Below, one piece after another: positions 10,045 to 21,517 of a stretch of 64,000 nucleotides of DNA. The translations under genes were made by a program, and so were the position numbers. Under the pieces are notes generated by a model that was not told the DNA's origin, made no database searches, and was given only the letters and a program-made list of their open reading frames with translations. The stretch comes from Erinaceus europaeus. Its lineage: Eukaryota; Chordata; Mammalia; Eulipotyphla; Erinaceidae. The stretch's first letter is position 1, and each line of letters begins with the position of its first letter. The stretch spans positions 71,166,008 through 71,230,007 of the forward strand of contig NC_080168.1 in NCBI RefSeq assembly GCF_950295315.1. Direction: 5' to 3'.

Positions 10045-10363
10045 TTTTTTTTTTTTTTTTTTTTTTTGGCCTCCAGGTTATCACTGGGGCTCGATGCCTG
10101 CACTATGAATCCACTGCTCCTAGAGACCATTTTTTCCATTTTTGTTGTCTTTGGTGTTGTTGTTGTTGGATAGGAGAGAAATCAAGAGAGGAGGGGAAGA
10201 CAGAGAGGGGAAGAGAAAGATAAACCACCTGTAGACCTACTTCACCACTTGTGAAGTGACCTCCCTGCAGGTGGGGAATCAAAAGCTGAAACTGGGATCC
10301 TTTCGCCGGTCCTTGCGCTTTGTGCCATGAGCGCTTAACCCACTGCATTACCACCTGGCTCCC
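10045..10363 (-). mobile_element. family B2 SINE
   Basis: Complete copy with a long T-run. Flanked by AGGGCTCCCC (10031) and AGGGGCTCCCC (10364), a likely target duplication. Confidence 0.8.
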
Positions 10364-10608
10364 AGGGGCTCCCCTTCCAAAGCACTCCTCTGTCCTCCCT
10401 TCTCTGAGGTCCTCAACTCCTCCCACCACCCTAGCTCCTTCCAGACTGACTTCTCAAGCCCCTTACCCCTAGTAGCAGGCCTTAAGAGAGCCAGCCTCAA
10501 GTCACAACATTTCCTGCTTTCTGGCTACTGCTGTTTTAATTTACATCTGTGTTCATGAAGAACTGAAATTCTGGTTGGTATTATTATAAGCAGTAGTAAT
10601 GCTTTTAG
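10364..10608. other. LATS2 intron 6, unique part
   Basis: No element recognised. Confidence 0.4.
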
Positions 10609-10611
10609 ATT

Positions 10612-10780
10612 AAAATTATTTTTATTTATTAAAGAAAACAGGTGGGGGGGAGAGGGAGAGAGAGAAAGAGAGAGGAGGAGAACCAGAGCATCACTCTGGC
10701 ACTACCACACCTGGGATTCAATTGGAGACCTCATGCTTGAGAATCCAATGACTTATCCACTGCACCCCCTCCTTGGCTGC
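10612..10780 (-). mobile_element. family C SINE
   Basis: GA-rich tail on the left, ending CCACTGCACCCCCTCCTTGG. Unique intron continues to exon 7. Confidence 0.7.
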
Positions 10781-11028
10781 TAATAATGTCTCTTTTCTGA
10801 CTGTGTGTGGCGTAGGCTGTGACTGGAATGAGAAAGTGTGGGTGGCCCAGATCCCCACACACAGGCCCTGGCACATGTCCCCTCTGCTCTGGCCGGCTGT
10901 ACCGACTTGTGTCCTCTGACAGCTAGGACCTGGCAGTCCTGTTGGGGCAATGTCCCCCCCCAAGTAGCAGCCCCCCTGGGTGTAGTGAGCCCCTGAAGCG
11001 CCCTCTGTGGGGAGATGGCGCCCCCTAG

Positions 11029-11473
<445 letters not shown>

Positions 11474-11690
11474 CTTATTATTCTTTTAATTTTGATAGGA
11501 CAGAGAGAAATTGACAGAGCAGGGGATAGAGTGAGAGAGAGAGAGAGGAAGAGACACTTGCAACCCTGTTTCACCATTCATGAAGCTTTCCATTTGCAGA
11601 TGGAGACTGGAGACTTGAACCCTGGGCCTTGCATGTAGTCAGGTGTGGGCTCACTTGGATGCACCTGCTGCTGCTACTCTTTAGCCCAAC
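11474..11690 (-). mobile_element. family A SINE
   Basis: Tandem with the previous copy; GA-rich internal expansion at 11530-11550. Confidence 0.7.
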
Positions 11691-11699
11691 TTGGTCATG

Positions 11700-11712
11700 T
11701 TTCTACCAAGAA

Positions 11713-11746
<34 letters not shown>

Positions 11747-11850
11747 CCACAGCACCACTCCACCCATGGAGCTCCCCCGGTGCACCTATGATGCTTCCAT
11801 ATGGTGTCAGGATTTGAACCCAGGGCCTTCTGTGTGGAGAGGCGTGGGCC
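11700..11850 (-). mobile_element. type E SINE with (GA)n
   Basis: (GA)n at 11715-11742, then CACAGCACCACTCCACCCAT and a GGATTTGAACCC box. The same type recurs at 14925 and 39755. Confidence 0.6.
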
Positions 11851-11943
11851 CTCCTGCAGAGCCCCACCTCACCCCCACTCTGGCTCAGTGATGGTGGGCA
11901 GGGCAGAGGGCTGTCTCTGATGCAGGCGTCTGGGTCCCCACAG

Positions 11944-12438
11944 GTGATCAACTGGGAGAGCACGCTGCATATCCCCACGCAGGTGAAACTGAGCGCTGAG
12001 GCCCGCGACCTCATCACCAGGCTGTGCTGCGGGGCAGAGCAGCGGCTGGGCCGCGGCGGGGCCGACGACCTCAAGGCCCATCCCTTCTTCAGTGCCATTG
12101 ACTTCTCCAGTGACATCCGAAGGCAGCCGGCCCCCTTCGTGCCCAAGATCAGCCACCCCATGGACACCTCCAACTTTGACCCGGTGGAGGACGAGGCCCC
12201 CTGGGCTGATGGGAGCGCCGATAGCGCCAAGGCCTGGGACAGCCTGGCTTCCCCGCACAGCCGGCACCCCGAACACGCCTTTTACGAGTTCACCTTCCGC
12301 AGGTTCTTTGATGACAATGGCTACCCCTTCCGCTGTCCCAAGCCCTCTGGAGAGGACACCTCGCCAGGGGACAGCCCTGACCTGGGGGTCCAGGATGCAG
12401 GGGACCAAGTGGAAGGTTGCCAGCCAGTGTATGTATAG
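11944..12438 (+). CDS. LATS2: LATS2 exon 8, kinase end and AGC C-terminal tail with hydrophobic motif
   Basis: The last coding exon: acceptor CACAG at 11939-11943, stop TAG at 12436-12438, 164 residues. It begins VINWESTLHIPTQVKLSAEA, completes the kinase C-lobe (LITRLCCGAEQRLGRGGADD, AHPFFSAIDFSSDIR), and carries the AGC tail. The hydrophobic motif HAFYEFTFRRFF is intact; its threonine (human Thr1041, target of the MST1/2 kinases) is the codon at 12292-12294. The protein ends EGCQPVYV, the expected C terminus. Differences from human are confined to the acidic stretch after PFRCPKPSG, which is shorter here. Confidence 0.97.
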   Translation: MINWESTLHIPTQVKLSAEARDLITRLCCGAEQRLGRGGADDLKAHPFFSAIDFSSDIRRQPAPFVPKISHPMDTSNFDPVEDEAPWADGSADSAKAWDSLASPHSRHPEHAFYEFTFRRFFDDNGYPFRCPKPSGEDTSPGDSPDLGVQDAGDQVEGCQPVYV

Positions 12439-12722
12439 GGGAGGTTCCCATTACCCCTCAAATTGTTGGCCCCCACAGCAAGAACTAGTCCACTAATGGC
12501 TTGACTTGGTATCTGGATACCCCCCCAAAAAACAAACACCAAGCAGAAAAGTTTTTTCTAGAAGGACTCCGTTTCAGCAGGCCTTCATTTCTAGCTGCTG
12601 GGTGATGGGGGGTGAGAGAGCCAGCCTAACTTCTGAATCAGCCTTCAAGGACGTCTGACCACATCCCAGCAGAGATTTTATATATATACAAATTCAGGAC
12701 TTTTTTTTTTTTTTTTAGAAAG

Positions 12723-12730
12723 AGCACTTA
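12723..12730 (+). promoter_or_regulatory. miR-372/373/302 seed site 1 in LATS2 3' UTR
   Basis: AGCACTTA is an 8-mer match to the seed shared by miR-372, miR-373 and the miR-302 family (AAGUGCU). LATS2 is a known miR-372/373 target with two sites in its 3' UTR; this and the next site have the same local context (AGAGCACTTAT). Confidence 0.75.
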
Positions 12731-12834
12731 TTTTTGTCAGTAGCCATTTCTTTTGTACTATACCAGAGGGATGCTTAACTTGGAGAAACTGTGCTGCTGT
12801 TCTTTTTGTTATCTGAATTTGTTTTTTCCCCCAG

Positions 12835-12842
12835 AGCACTTA
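12835..12842 (+). promoter_or_regulatory. miR-372/373/302 seed site 2 in LATS2 3' UTR
   Basis: A second AGCACTTA 8-mer, 112 bases after the first, close enough for additive repression. Confidence 0.75.
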
Positions 12843-12918
12843 TCCACCTTTGTATTTTTGGTGGGGAGGGGGTCAGGAAAAGGAAAACAAATATGGAAGA
12901 ACATATGAGAAGAAATCT

Positions 12919-12926
12919 GTGCAATA
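12919..12926 (+). promoter_or_regulatory. miR-25/92/363/367 seed site in LATS2 3' UTR
   Basis: GTGCAATA is an 8-mer match to the miR-25/32/92/363/367 seed (AUUGCAC). Members of this family are reported regulators of LATS2; occupancy in this species is inferred. Confidence 0.6.
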
Positions 12927-13192
12927 ATGTAAAGCAAAACAAAACACAAACACAGCGAGAACCAGCAAGCACTCTTCTGATGTGACTGACCCCATGTTCT
13001 TTCCACGATGGCTTCTTACTCCAGCCTCGCCCCCCCCCCCCATTTCAAAGTCCCGCTAGAATGTTTGAAAGCTGCTTCTGCCATTCTGCTGGCTGCAAGG
13101 GTGCGTGTGGGTAAGGGGATGTGTGATCAGGGTGATTCTGCAGTGGAGAGAGTTCAGCCTGCTTGAGCAGGTTTTTCTATAACATGACCTTT

Positions 13193-13200
13193 TCTTGCCA
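13193..13200 (+). promoter_or_regulatory. miR-31 seed site in LATS2 3' UTR
   Basis: TCTTGCCA is an 8-mer match to the miR-31 seed (GGCAAGA). LATS2 is an established miR-31 target. Confidence 0.6.
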
Positions 13201-13396
13201 TTCACAGCGGGTTCTGTGAAGACACACACACACATGCCTGTGTGTGTGTGTGGTGTGTGCATGCATCTCTGTGTGTGTGTGTTACTAAGTCTCTTTAGAT
13301 GAGACCTTTCTGGATGGTGAGCTCGGTATGTGCCTTGTGGGTGACTGCTTTGCTGCACCTCCATGTCCCCTGGGTATGGTTGCGGTCTTGGGGATG

Positions 13397-13435
<39 letters not shown>

Positions 13436-13749
13436 GGGGAGGGGGTGTCTTAGATGTTTGTCCTAGACAAGATTTGTCTCCATCAAAAGGGATTCGCTGA
13501 GCTATGCCAAAAAAAAAAAAGACTTTCAGTCCCTGCAAGGCTGTGCACATTTCATAAGTTGGTCTTCTCTGGGGCTCTGCGTGGGATCAAAGGCTGCTAC
13601 CCCTCATGGGGGCACCCACATGCAAGTCACCCAAAAGTTCCATCAAGTCTTTGCTATGTTTTGAAATAGCAACCTTGACTTGGCCTTGAAGACCCACGTC
13701 TCTTCCTTTGTACAAGCGCAAGTATTATCCCCCCCAAAAGTGACATTGG

Positions 13750-13755
13750 AATAAA
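13750..13755 (+). terminator. possible proximal polyadenylation signal of LATS2
   Basis: Canonical AATAAA about 1.3 kb after the stop codon. Usage is not shown by the sequence. Confidence 0.4.
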
Positions 13756-14308
13756 AGATCGTCAAGCCAGATGTCTTTTCTTAAGAGGCTCGATGTTCTT
13801 CATGAAAACATACCACACATACACACACTAGCAGATGAGTAGGATTCCCATTTCCAGGGACTTTGTAATTGAGTTTAAGAAGTTGGAGTCTCTTTTTGCC
13901 TTTTTTCTTTTGGGAAAACAGTCACAACAACAGCAAAAACAATGTATTCTGCTTTTCCATTTTGCCACTTGTTTTCCCCCTGAAGTTCTCTGTGTAGTAT
14001 GTCCATAATCGAGTCTGTCTATCCAGGCACCAACTCTCAGAAGTTCATTGATGCCTAACTTTACCAGAAAGAAAGAAAAAAAAAAAAAAGATCCCTGTGT
14101 ACTGGTTTACATTGGTGTGAATGGCAAACCTGCTGTGCCCGGTTGGCTCCGTGAGCGACAGTATTCCTTTCTAGCCTCCTTCTAAAAACGCCTTTTACTG
14201 CAGTGCTGCCGCCCTGCCATGTGGCCGCTTCGTTCTCAGGAACTCCGTTGGCCTAATTATTTATTGATGTATCATTGCCTTTGAAAGCTTTGACTGGCAC
14301 AATTTATT

Positions 14309-14314
14309 ATTAAA
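14309..14314 (+). terminator. LATS2: distal polyadenylation signal of LATS2
   Basis: ATTAAA variant signal, followed after about 15-25 bases by CCAAGG and a GT-rich stretch (CTGTGTCAGCACTGTG), as expected for cleavage near 14325-14335. Repeats resume about 250 bases further on. Confidence 0.7.
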
Positions 14315-14332
14315 ACTTGGAACCAAGGTCCT

Positions 14333-14594
14333 GTGTCAGCACTGTGATTTCTTGGGGTGCATACCTACTTGCTCTTAGGGGGTGTCACCCCTCTCTCTCC
14401 CTTGACACTTTTCTAGTGGCCAACACAGCTGGGGGAGGGGAATGCTGCTGTGGACGTCGACACACAAACCCTCATAAGGATGTTTGAGTGGGCTTTCAGG
14501 TCTGTCTATTCTGGATGATTATATAAATGATGGTTGGGAACTAAGATGAGGCCAATACCGATGAGGAGGATACCCTACCCTTTGGATCAAAGTA
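14333..14594. other. start of intergenic region
   Basis: Unique sequence downstream of the LATS2 cleavage site; contains GT-rich downstream elements. Confidence 0.5.
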
Positions 14595-14766
14595 TATATA
14601 TAATTTATTTTTTCAAAGAGATGGAGAGAGAGAGAAACAGAGAAATACCAGAGCACTGCTCAGCTCTCGCTTATGGCTTATGGCGTTGTGGGGGATTGAA
14701 CCTGGGATTTTGGAGCCTCAGGCACTACAGTCTCTTTGTATAATCACTATGCTATCTACCCCCACC
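14595..14766 (-). mobile_element. family D SINE
   Basis: GGCTTATGGCTTATGG shows a small internal duplication. Confidence 0.75.
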
Positions 14767-14924
14767 CTCAAAGTGGTTTTAAAGAAAATTTCAAAGCACA
14801 ACAGCTTGTTTTACTTTGATTTACTTTTTATTTTCTCTTTTTTCTTCATGCATTGCCTGGCCTTGTTCAAGCATGATTCTGTTGCTCGGAGATCTACTTT
14901 TTACAATTCTTGTATTTACACAAA

Positions 14925-15062
14925 GGGAGAGCCACCACAGCACCACTCTACCATCTATGGAGTTCTCCCTGGTGCTATGTTGCTTTTAGGTGGTGCCAGG
15001 GTTTGAACCTGAGGCTTTGTGCCTGATAAAGCATGTGCTTTGCTGTGTTGGCTAGCTCCCAG
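14925..15062 (-). mobile_element. type E SINE
   Basis: CACCACAGCACCACTCTACC with a GGTTTGAACC box. Confidence 0.6.
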
Positions 15063-15117
15063 ATCCTGCATTAGCCTTTTGAATAGGTATAATCCCACAG
15101 TTTAAAAATGGACATAC

Positions 15118-15405
15118 GGGGCTGGGCGGTGGTACACCTGGTTCAGTGCACAAGTCACCATGTGCAAGGACACTTATTGGAGCCCCCCCCTTCCTACCCC
15201 CCACATGCTCTCCACCTGCAGCGGGGATGCTTCACAGGCAATGAAGCAGGTCTGCAGGTGTCTTTCTCCCTCTCTATCTCCCCTGCCCTTCTCAATTTCT
15301 CTCTGCCATGTCAAATAAAAATAGAAAGAGAAAAGAAAATGACTGCCAGGAGCAGTGGATTCATAGTGCTGGCACTGAGCACCAGCAATAACCGTAGTAG
15401 CAATT
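15118..15405 (+). mobile_element. family A/B2 SINE
   Basis: A-like head with the GCAGTGGATTCATAGTGC tail portion of B2. Confidence 0.75.
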
Positions 15406-15423
15406 TGAAAAATGAACATGTAA

Positions 15424-15580
15424 AATAGATAAAAGAGGGACACAGAAATACTCACTTGGACAGTTTGCTGTATTGCCATGTGTATGACCCAAGTTCAAGC
15501 CCAGCCTCCACTGGATTGAAAGGAGCTTCGATACTGTGGACTCTCACTTTCTGTCTCTAGGAAGAAAGGAAAGAAAAGAA
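15424..15580 (+). mobile_element. type F SINE
   Basis: tRNA-like CACTTGGACAGTTTGCTG and AAGTTCAAGCCC box; diverged relatives at 43180 and 44020. Confidence 0.5.
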
Positions 15581-15727
15581 AAGTGAATTTCTGCCACTAC
15601 TTTTTCCAACTACTCATTTCACCTTCCCCCAGAAAAGGAATGATAGTAGTTTCTTATTGCCTTCAAAGAAAGGAAGCTTCATACACCCATCTCGCCAGAA
15701 AATATGCACAAGTATGTGTTTTCTTTA

Positions 15728-15842
15728 ACCAGAGGATGGATCAGCTTTGGCTTATGGTGATGCAGGGAACTGAACCTGGGACTTCGAAGCCTCAGGCATG
15801 AGAGTCTCTTTGCATAACCATTATGCTATCTATCCCCAACCC
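15728..15842 (-). mobile_element. family D SINE
   Basis: Lacks a clear tail. Confidence 0.75.
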
Positions 15843-15899
15843 ACATGTACAGTTTTTGTTTCCTTTAGATAGGTGGTAAAATGTTAGTTATGTGTATTT

Positions 15900-16195
15900 C
15901 TCTCTCTCTCTCTCTCTCTCTTCCTTTTTTGCCTCCAGGATTATCACTGGGGCTTGGTGCCTAGACTACAAATCCACTGCCCTGTGGCCATTTAAATTTT
16001 TTTTTTTTTTTGTATAGAACAGAGAGAAATTGAGTAGGGAGGGGAAGATAGAGAGGGAGAAAGACACCTGCAGACCTGCTTCACCCTTGTGAAGTGACCC
16101 CCATGCAGATGGGAAGCTGGGGGCTCAAACTGGGATCCTTGTGCTTGCTTCATACTCTGTGCACTTAAACCGTGTGCCACTGCCCAGCCCCAGCC
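15900..16195 (-). mobile_element. family B2 SINE with (CT)n
   Basis: (TC)n at 15900-15927 sits at the tail end. Confidence 0.75.
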
Positions 16196-16350
16196 CCATC
16201 TCCCCTTCTCTATCTTTCCCATCCCACTCAATTTCTCTCTGTCCTATAAGAAAATGGGGAAAATGGTCTCCAGGAGCAGTGGATTCATAGTGCAGGCACT
16301 GAGCCCCAGCGATAAAACTGGAAGCAAAAAGAAAAAAAAATAAAGAAATC
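16196..16350 (+). mobile_element. family B2 SINE, 3' half
   Basis: Opposite orientation to its left neighbour; the head is missing. Confidence 0.65.
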
Positions 16351-16394
16351 TACCTAGTGATCATAAAGAAATTCTCCTGTGCTTTTTCCCCCCC

Positions 16395-16556
16395 AATATT
16401 TTATTTATTTTTAATGAGATATAGTGAGAAAGATACATACATACAAAGAAAGACCCGAGCACTGTTCAGTTCTGGCAGGGGATTGAACCTGGGACTTCAA
16501 AACCTCAGGCATGAGGGTCTCTTTGCATAACCATTATGCTATCTACCCTTGCCCCA
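16395..16556 (-). mobile_element. family D SINE
   Basis: Extended tail with ATACATACATAC. Confidence 0.75.
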
Positions 16557-16861
16557 ATTTTTATATTTCAAAATTCACTGGTAAAATGCAGTACTGAAGA
16601 ATACTGTGGATAATATCACTATCCTTTTTTTTTTCTGGAATCCTTCTGTTTCATTTCTATCTTCCTGTGTTGTCAAGTTCTAGAGTTTATTTTTCCTTTT
16701 CTTTGCTGTTTATGCATTTATTATACTGGTTATTGCTGAGCCAATAGGTGGTGCTATTTTTGTAATTACTAGTTTTCACTTTGTTTATATATTAGGGGTG
16801 GGGGTTATGTTTCTGATTATTCTCTTGAGCAGTTTTATACTCTGTGTTTTAATTAAAATTA

Positions 16862-17430
16862 AATGGCTTGGCTGTGGCATGGCTGGGAGTGGGTTTAAAC
16901 AATCAAAATTTTATTAGAGCAGTACAGTAGTATGGAATGTATAGTCTAGGTATGGCAAAATAAGCAATTATTGGCAGGGGTGAGAATAAACTAGGCCCAT
17001 AAGTCTCATTAGTTACCAAAAGTTCAGCCCCGCAAGATAAGCAATTATTGGCAGAGGTATAGGTTATTCATTATGGCTGTATTCTTAGTGTTTACTGGCT
17101 AGCTGAGTCACATGTGTTTAGTTCCCAGGAGAGGCAGCTATGGCGGGCACCTTGAGCACCAGGAAAGCTGGGAGCCGGGGGCAAGCAGCCTGGAGCTGAC
17201 GGCAGGCAGTGTGCAGCAACAGAGAGAGCCTCTTCCACTTGGCATGCTTAAATTCCTTCCTACATCAGCCTGACATGGACCCATATGTAAATTAGTCCAT
17301 TCATCAGCTATATGCTATGTAAATTAGTCCATTCATCAGCTATTTGCTAATTACATCACAACATCTATGTAGTGTATATATGTGGCTTCTCTGTAGAAGT
17401 TCAGTCTGAATTCAAGCCCTGGGGGTTTTC
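16862..17430 (-). mobile_element. putative solo LTR of an endogenous retrovirus-like element
   Basis: On the minus strand it shows TATATA-type sequence (17375), a GC-rich middle, and AATAAA near 16905 followed by about 40 bases, as in a U3-R-U5 arrangement. It contains two short internal duplications: TGTAAATTAGTCCATTCATC at about 17286 and 17321, and TAAGCAATTATTGGCAG at about 16961 and 17038. No coding remnant. Borders and class are uncertain. Confidence 0.4.
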
Positions 17431-17960
17431 AACTAGGTGGTAGTTGTGTTCAAAGAAACAGAGCTCAGTTTACTAGTTGTCCATCAACTGTCATCTACTA
17501 TCTACTAGCTTCCTGCTGTCATAAATGACCTTTCCATATGTCTGCCTTAGTTTAGGGAGCAGACCATACTAGTCAGGCAAATCCCTTGCTGCTGTGATGT
17601 GACTCTACTACGAGTTCAGCAGATTCTCACCCCGGAGGCCATGGCCTGAAGCTCAGAGTTTACCCCCTCTCACAGCACTGTGCATAGCCTTGACTGCTGC
17701 TGCCGAGAGGCAAAATGGAGCCTTTTGTTGCCAGACCTCCCTCCCTCTGCATTCTTGGTTCAGTTCTGTGCCCCCCCCCAACCCAATACTGACCACATAT
17801 ACCAGCATCCACCTAAGGCCTCAGTGTCTGTGGATGTCCCAGCTGCAGTTTATTGAAATTTGTGAATTCAACGATTATTAGTATTTGTTGTCTTGGGGGG
17901 AGAGTCATTGCTGCTTGCTCTTAGTCCATAGGCATGCCTCCCCAAAGCCTTATATCCACA
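17431..17960. other. intergenic sequence, possible continuation of a decayed element
   Basis: No gene or named repeat recognised. Confidence 0.4.
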
Positions 17961-17969
17961 TTAAAAAAA

Positions 17970-18241
17970 AATTATTGATTTATTTTTGCTGCTTGGGTTA
18001 TTACTGGGGCTCTACTCCTGCATAATTTCACTGCTTCTGGCAGACTTTTTTTTTCTAATTATTTTTTAAGATATAAGGTGAGAAAGAGAAGGAAGATGTG
18101 ACAGTTGAGGAGAGAGACCATAGCACTGCTTCATCACTTTCAAAGCTTCCTCCATGAAAATGCTCCAAGGTAGCAACTGGGAGACTCAATCCTGGGTCCT
18201 CACACATGGCAATGTGTGTACTCTTGTGTAAGCAAGCCCCT
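17970..18241 (-). mobile_element. diverged B2/E-type SINE
   Basis: TTTGCTGCTTGGGTTATTAC tail portion and a CAATCCTGGGTCC box. Confidence 0.6.
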
Positions 18242-18244
18242 GTA

Positions 18245-18587
18245 TTAAATCTAGAACCCTTAACAAAAAATATATATATATTTTTTTGTTTGTTTAGTGA
18301 TGTTTGCTACAGTGGATAGGCCCAGCTCTGTCATGGACTTTCTGTGCCAAGGACAAGAGGACTTGGCGTGCTGTCAAGGGTTATGTGCCCTAGATGGCCC
18401 CATGCTGTCTCTAGGCCGGGCTTCTTGGGACCCACATCCCACTCACAGTTGCGCTCCAGTCCACAGGCACTGCATCTTAAGGACCTGGTGGCCTGTAATT
18501 GGAATCTATGTCTTTTCTCCCCAGGGCCCCTATAATCTTTGACTTCATTTCACAGTAGGGCAAAGTCTCTTTTCAAAATAAGCACCA
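18245..18587. other. intergenic unique sequence
   Basis: A short AT microsatellite at 18270; otherwise nothing recognised. Confidence 0.4.
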
Positions 18588-18784
18588 GGGCTGGTGGTGG
18601 TGCACTGGTAGATTGCACACATTACAGTGTGTGAGGGACTTGGTTCAAGTGCCCAGTCCCTACCTGCTGGAAGGAATTTTCATGAGTGGTGAAGCAGTGC
18701 TGTAGGTGTCTCTCCTCTTCCTATTTCCCCCTTCCCTTTCAATCTCTTCCTGTTTATCAAATTTAAAAATAATAATAATGATGA
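18588..18784 (+). mobile_element. family A SINE
   Basis: Tail AATAATAATAATGATGA. Confidence 0.75.
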
Positions 18785-18785
18785 G

Positions 18786-19040
18786 GGGGGAGTTGGGTGG
18801 TAGCGCAGGGGGTCAAGTGCAGATAGTACAAAGTGCAAAGACCGGCATAAGGATCCTGGTTCCAGCCCCCGGCTCCCCACCTGCAGGGGAGTCGCTTCAC
18901 AGGTGGTTAAGCAGGTCTATTTCTCTCCCCCTCTCTGTCTCCCCTCCTCTCTCCATTTCTCTCTGTCCTATCTAACAATGACAACAATAATAACTACAAC
19001 AAGGGCAACAAAAGGAAATAAATAAATATTTTTTTAAAAA
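18786..19040 (+). mobile_element. family B SINE
   Basis: Follows the previous SINE head-to-tail. Confidence 0.85.
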
Positions 19041-19041
19041 G

Positions 19042-19260
19042 AGGGGCCAGATGATGGTGCACCTGGTTGAGTTCACATTACAGTGCATAATCACCCAGGT
19101 TTGAGTCGCTGGTTCCCACCTGCAGGGGGAAAGCTTTGCAAGTGGTGAAACAGGGCTGTAGGTGTCTCACTATCTCTTTCCCTCTCTATCACCCCCTTCT
19201 CTCTCAATTTCTGGTTGTCTCTGTTTAATAGATAGAGATAATAAAAATATTAGTGTTCAA
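19042..19260 (+). mobile_element. family A SINE
   Basis: Third member of a head-to-tail trio. Confidence 0.8.
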
Positions 19261-19285
19261 TATTTAAAAGGTTTATTAAAAATTA

Positions 19286-19430
19286 TAAGGGCTAGAGATA
19301 TACTATAGTGATTCTTCACAAAAGTCATTCATGGTCTGAGGCACCAAAGACCCCAGGTTCTATCCCCTGCACAACTATAAGCCAGAGCTAAGCAGTGTTC
19401 TAGTCAAAATAAATAAATACTATTATTAAT
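19286..19430 (+). mobile_element. family D SINE, diverged
   Basis: CTGAGGCACCAAAGACCCCA and GCCAGAGCTAAGCAGTG. Confidence 0.7.
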
Positions 19431-19548
19431 AATAAGCACCACCAGCCTTGGGAGCACACACAATTCCAATAGCAGCTGATAGCTTGTGCTTGAACAAAAC
19501 ATTTTCATTTCATCTATCTAAAGCCAAGGTGGAAAAAAAGAAAAAACT

Positions 19549-19677
19549 ATGGGTGGAGGAAATAGCATAATGGTTATGCAAAGAGACTCTCATGCCTGAG
19601 AGACTTCAAAGTCCTAGGTTCAATCCCCTGCACCACCATAAACCAGAGCTAATAGTGCTCTGGTAAAGAAAAAAAGA
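19549..19677 (+). mobile_element. family D SINE
   Basis: Well-preserved A and B boxes; A-run at the end. Confidence 0.8.
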
Positions 19678-19804
19678 TTTGCTACAATCATGTCACACAT
19701 CCAGCAGTTTTTGCTGGCTCCAGCAAGGGCTCCTTGAGACAAGGACTGGCAGGACCTCGGAGCAGTAATGGGAACACACCAGCTCCCCCTCTTCTGATGT
19801 CCCT

Positions 19805-19806
<2 letters not shown>

Positions 19807-19857
<51 letters not shown>
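19807..19857. repeat. (TA)n microsatellite
   Basis: About 24 TA units at the tail of the next SINE. Confidence 0.95.
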
Positions 19858-19861
<4 letters not shown>

Positions 19862-20000
19862 ATTTTATTTATTTATTTATTTTACCTGAGTACAGCTCAG
19901 CTTTGGCTAGCAATGGTAGTGCTAGGGATTGAACCTGGGACCTCAGAGCTTCAGGCATGGAAGGATTTTTGTATCACCATTATGCTGTCTTCCCAGCTCC
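19858..20000 (-). mobile_element. family D SINE
   Basis: (ATTT)n tail next to the TA run. Confidence 0.75.
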
Positions 20001-20610
20001 ATTCCTTTCCTTCCTTGTGTTGATACCACAAATGAAGACAGGCAGTCTGAGCTGCTGCCCACTGAGGAGGATGGTCTGGGAGGAGTCCAGCTTGCAGATT
20101 CTGGTTGCACAACACAGCAAGCACCTTTGGTTTTAAAAAATAGGAATCTGCTGTGGAGCTGGAGTATTTTTCAAGGTAACAAAAAAAAGTTCAGTGAGTC
20201 ATGTGGTTTATAGCAACTCCTAGGAAACCCTCTGCAAAACAGACTGTCTCCAGTCTCTGGTGAGCAAATGAAGTACCGTTTCTACTAGGCCACTGCTCAT
20301 GACACCACAAAATGACATCGCTAGCAAGGTCACACACCCCCAGTGTGGTCTGCAGACATGAGATTGGGGGTCTACCTGGCCCCCTTTAACTACACAGCTC
20401 GAGGAGGCTGGGCCTCCTCATCTGGGCTTTCTCCAGTCTACTGAGACCACATTTAACAGCAGACTGAATACTAAAGCAGCACTCAGAAGCCAGCCAGATT
20501 CTGTTAGACCAGAGATTCCAGAGGTTGCCAAGATACCAAACAACACAGCATAGTCTCTCACCACCGTTTTTCTGTGGTCACCAGATGGGAGGTACAACCA
20601 GTGGGCCCTA
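20001..20610. other. intergenic unique sequence
   Basis: About 600 bases without a recognised gene or repeat. Confidence 0.5.
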
Positions 20611-20611
20611 T

Positions 20612-20700
20612 TTTTATTTTTTGCTGCCAGGGCTATCACTGGAGCTGTGTGCCCGCATTCCTGGTGGCGATTTTTTTTCCTTTCCTCTAGATAGAGGGTG
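20612..20700 (-). mobile_element. B2-type SINE, 3' fragment
   Basis: Only the TTGCTGCCAGGGCTATCACT tail portion is present. Confidence 0.6.
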
Positions 20701-20744
20701 TGTGTATATTTGTGGGGGGGAGGCAAAAAAGAAGAGGAGGAGAG

Positions 20745-21060
20745 GGGATGGGCAGTAGTGCTGTGGATTAAGTGCACATGGTGTGAAGCACAGGGACCAG
20801 TGGAAGGATCCGGGTTTCAGCTCTAGGCTCCCCATCTGCAGGGGGTCGCTTCATAGGCAGTGAAGCAGGTGTGCAGGTGTCTTTCTCTCCCCCTCTCTGT
20901 CTTCCCCTCCTCTCTTGATTTCTCTCTGCCCTACCCAACAATTACAACACCAATGGCAACAATAACAACAGCAAGGGCTACAAAATGGGAAAAATGGCTT
21001 CCAGGAGCAGTGGATTCATAGTATAGGGGCTGAGCCCCAGCAATAACCCTAAATAGTAGG
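20745..21060 (+). mobile_element. family B2 SINE
   Basis: Complete with GGAGCAGTGGATTCATAGTA portion. Confidence 0.8.
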
Positions 21061-21264
21061 TGGAGAAAGAGGAGGAGTGAGGAGGAGGAGACACTCCAAC
21101 ATTGCTCCCACCAAATGAACTGTTATGATTCTTACACAAGACTGTAAAACAGACCATGATATAGGCTAAGAGGAAAATAAAGGGTTTCTGAAACCAAGAT
21201 GTTTCTGCACCTTTGGTTATATCTTTAAAGACATTTTATTTGTTTTTTATTTTATTAGTGATTT

Positions 21265-21475
21265 AATTATTGATTTACAAAATTATAAGCTAGCAGGGGT
21301 ACAAGTCTGCACCCTTCCCCACCAGAGTTCTGTATTCTCAATTCCTCCATCGTAAGCTATAGCAGTTCTCTTAAGGTTGCAGATATGAGTTAACTATTAC
21401 TTCTTTAACTGTCTATATTTGTGTATATTCCCCTTTTTCTTTTTCCTGTGATCTCATCTTCTCTCCCTTTTCAAG

Positions 21476-21517
<42 letters not shown>

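Larger units (their letters stand above)
12439..14332 (+). other. LATS2: LATS2 3' untranslated region
   Basis: About 1.9 kb between the stop and the terminal polyadenylation signal, a length similar to the human 3' UTR as I remember it. It is AT-rich, free of SINEs (unusual in this window, consistent with constraint), and contains (CA/GT) runs near 13220-13280 and 13397-13431. It includes microRNA seed matches listed separately and an internal AATAAA at 13750-13755 that may allow a shorter form. Confidence 0.85.
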
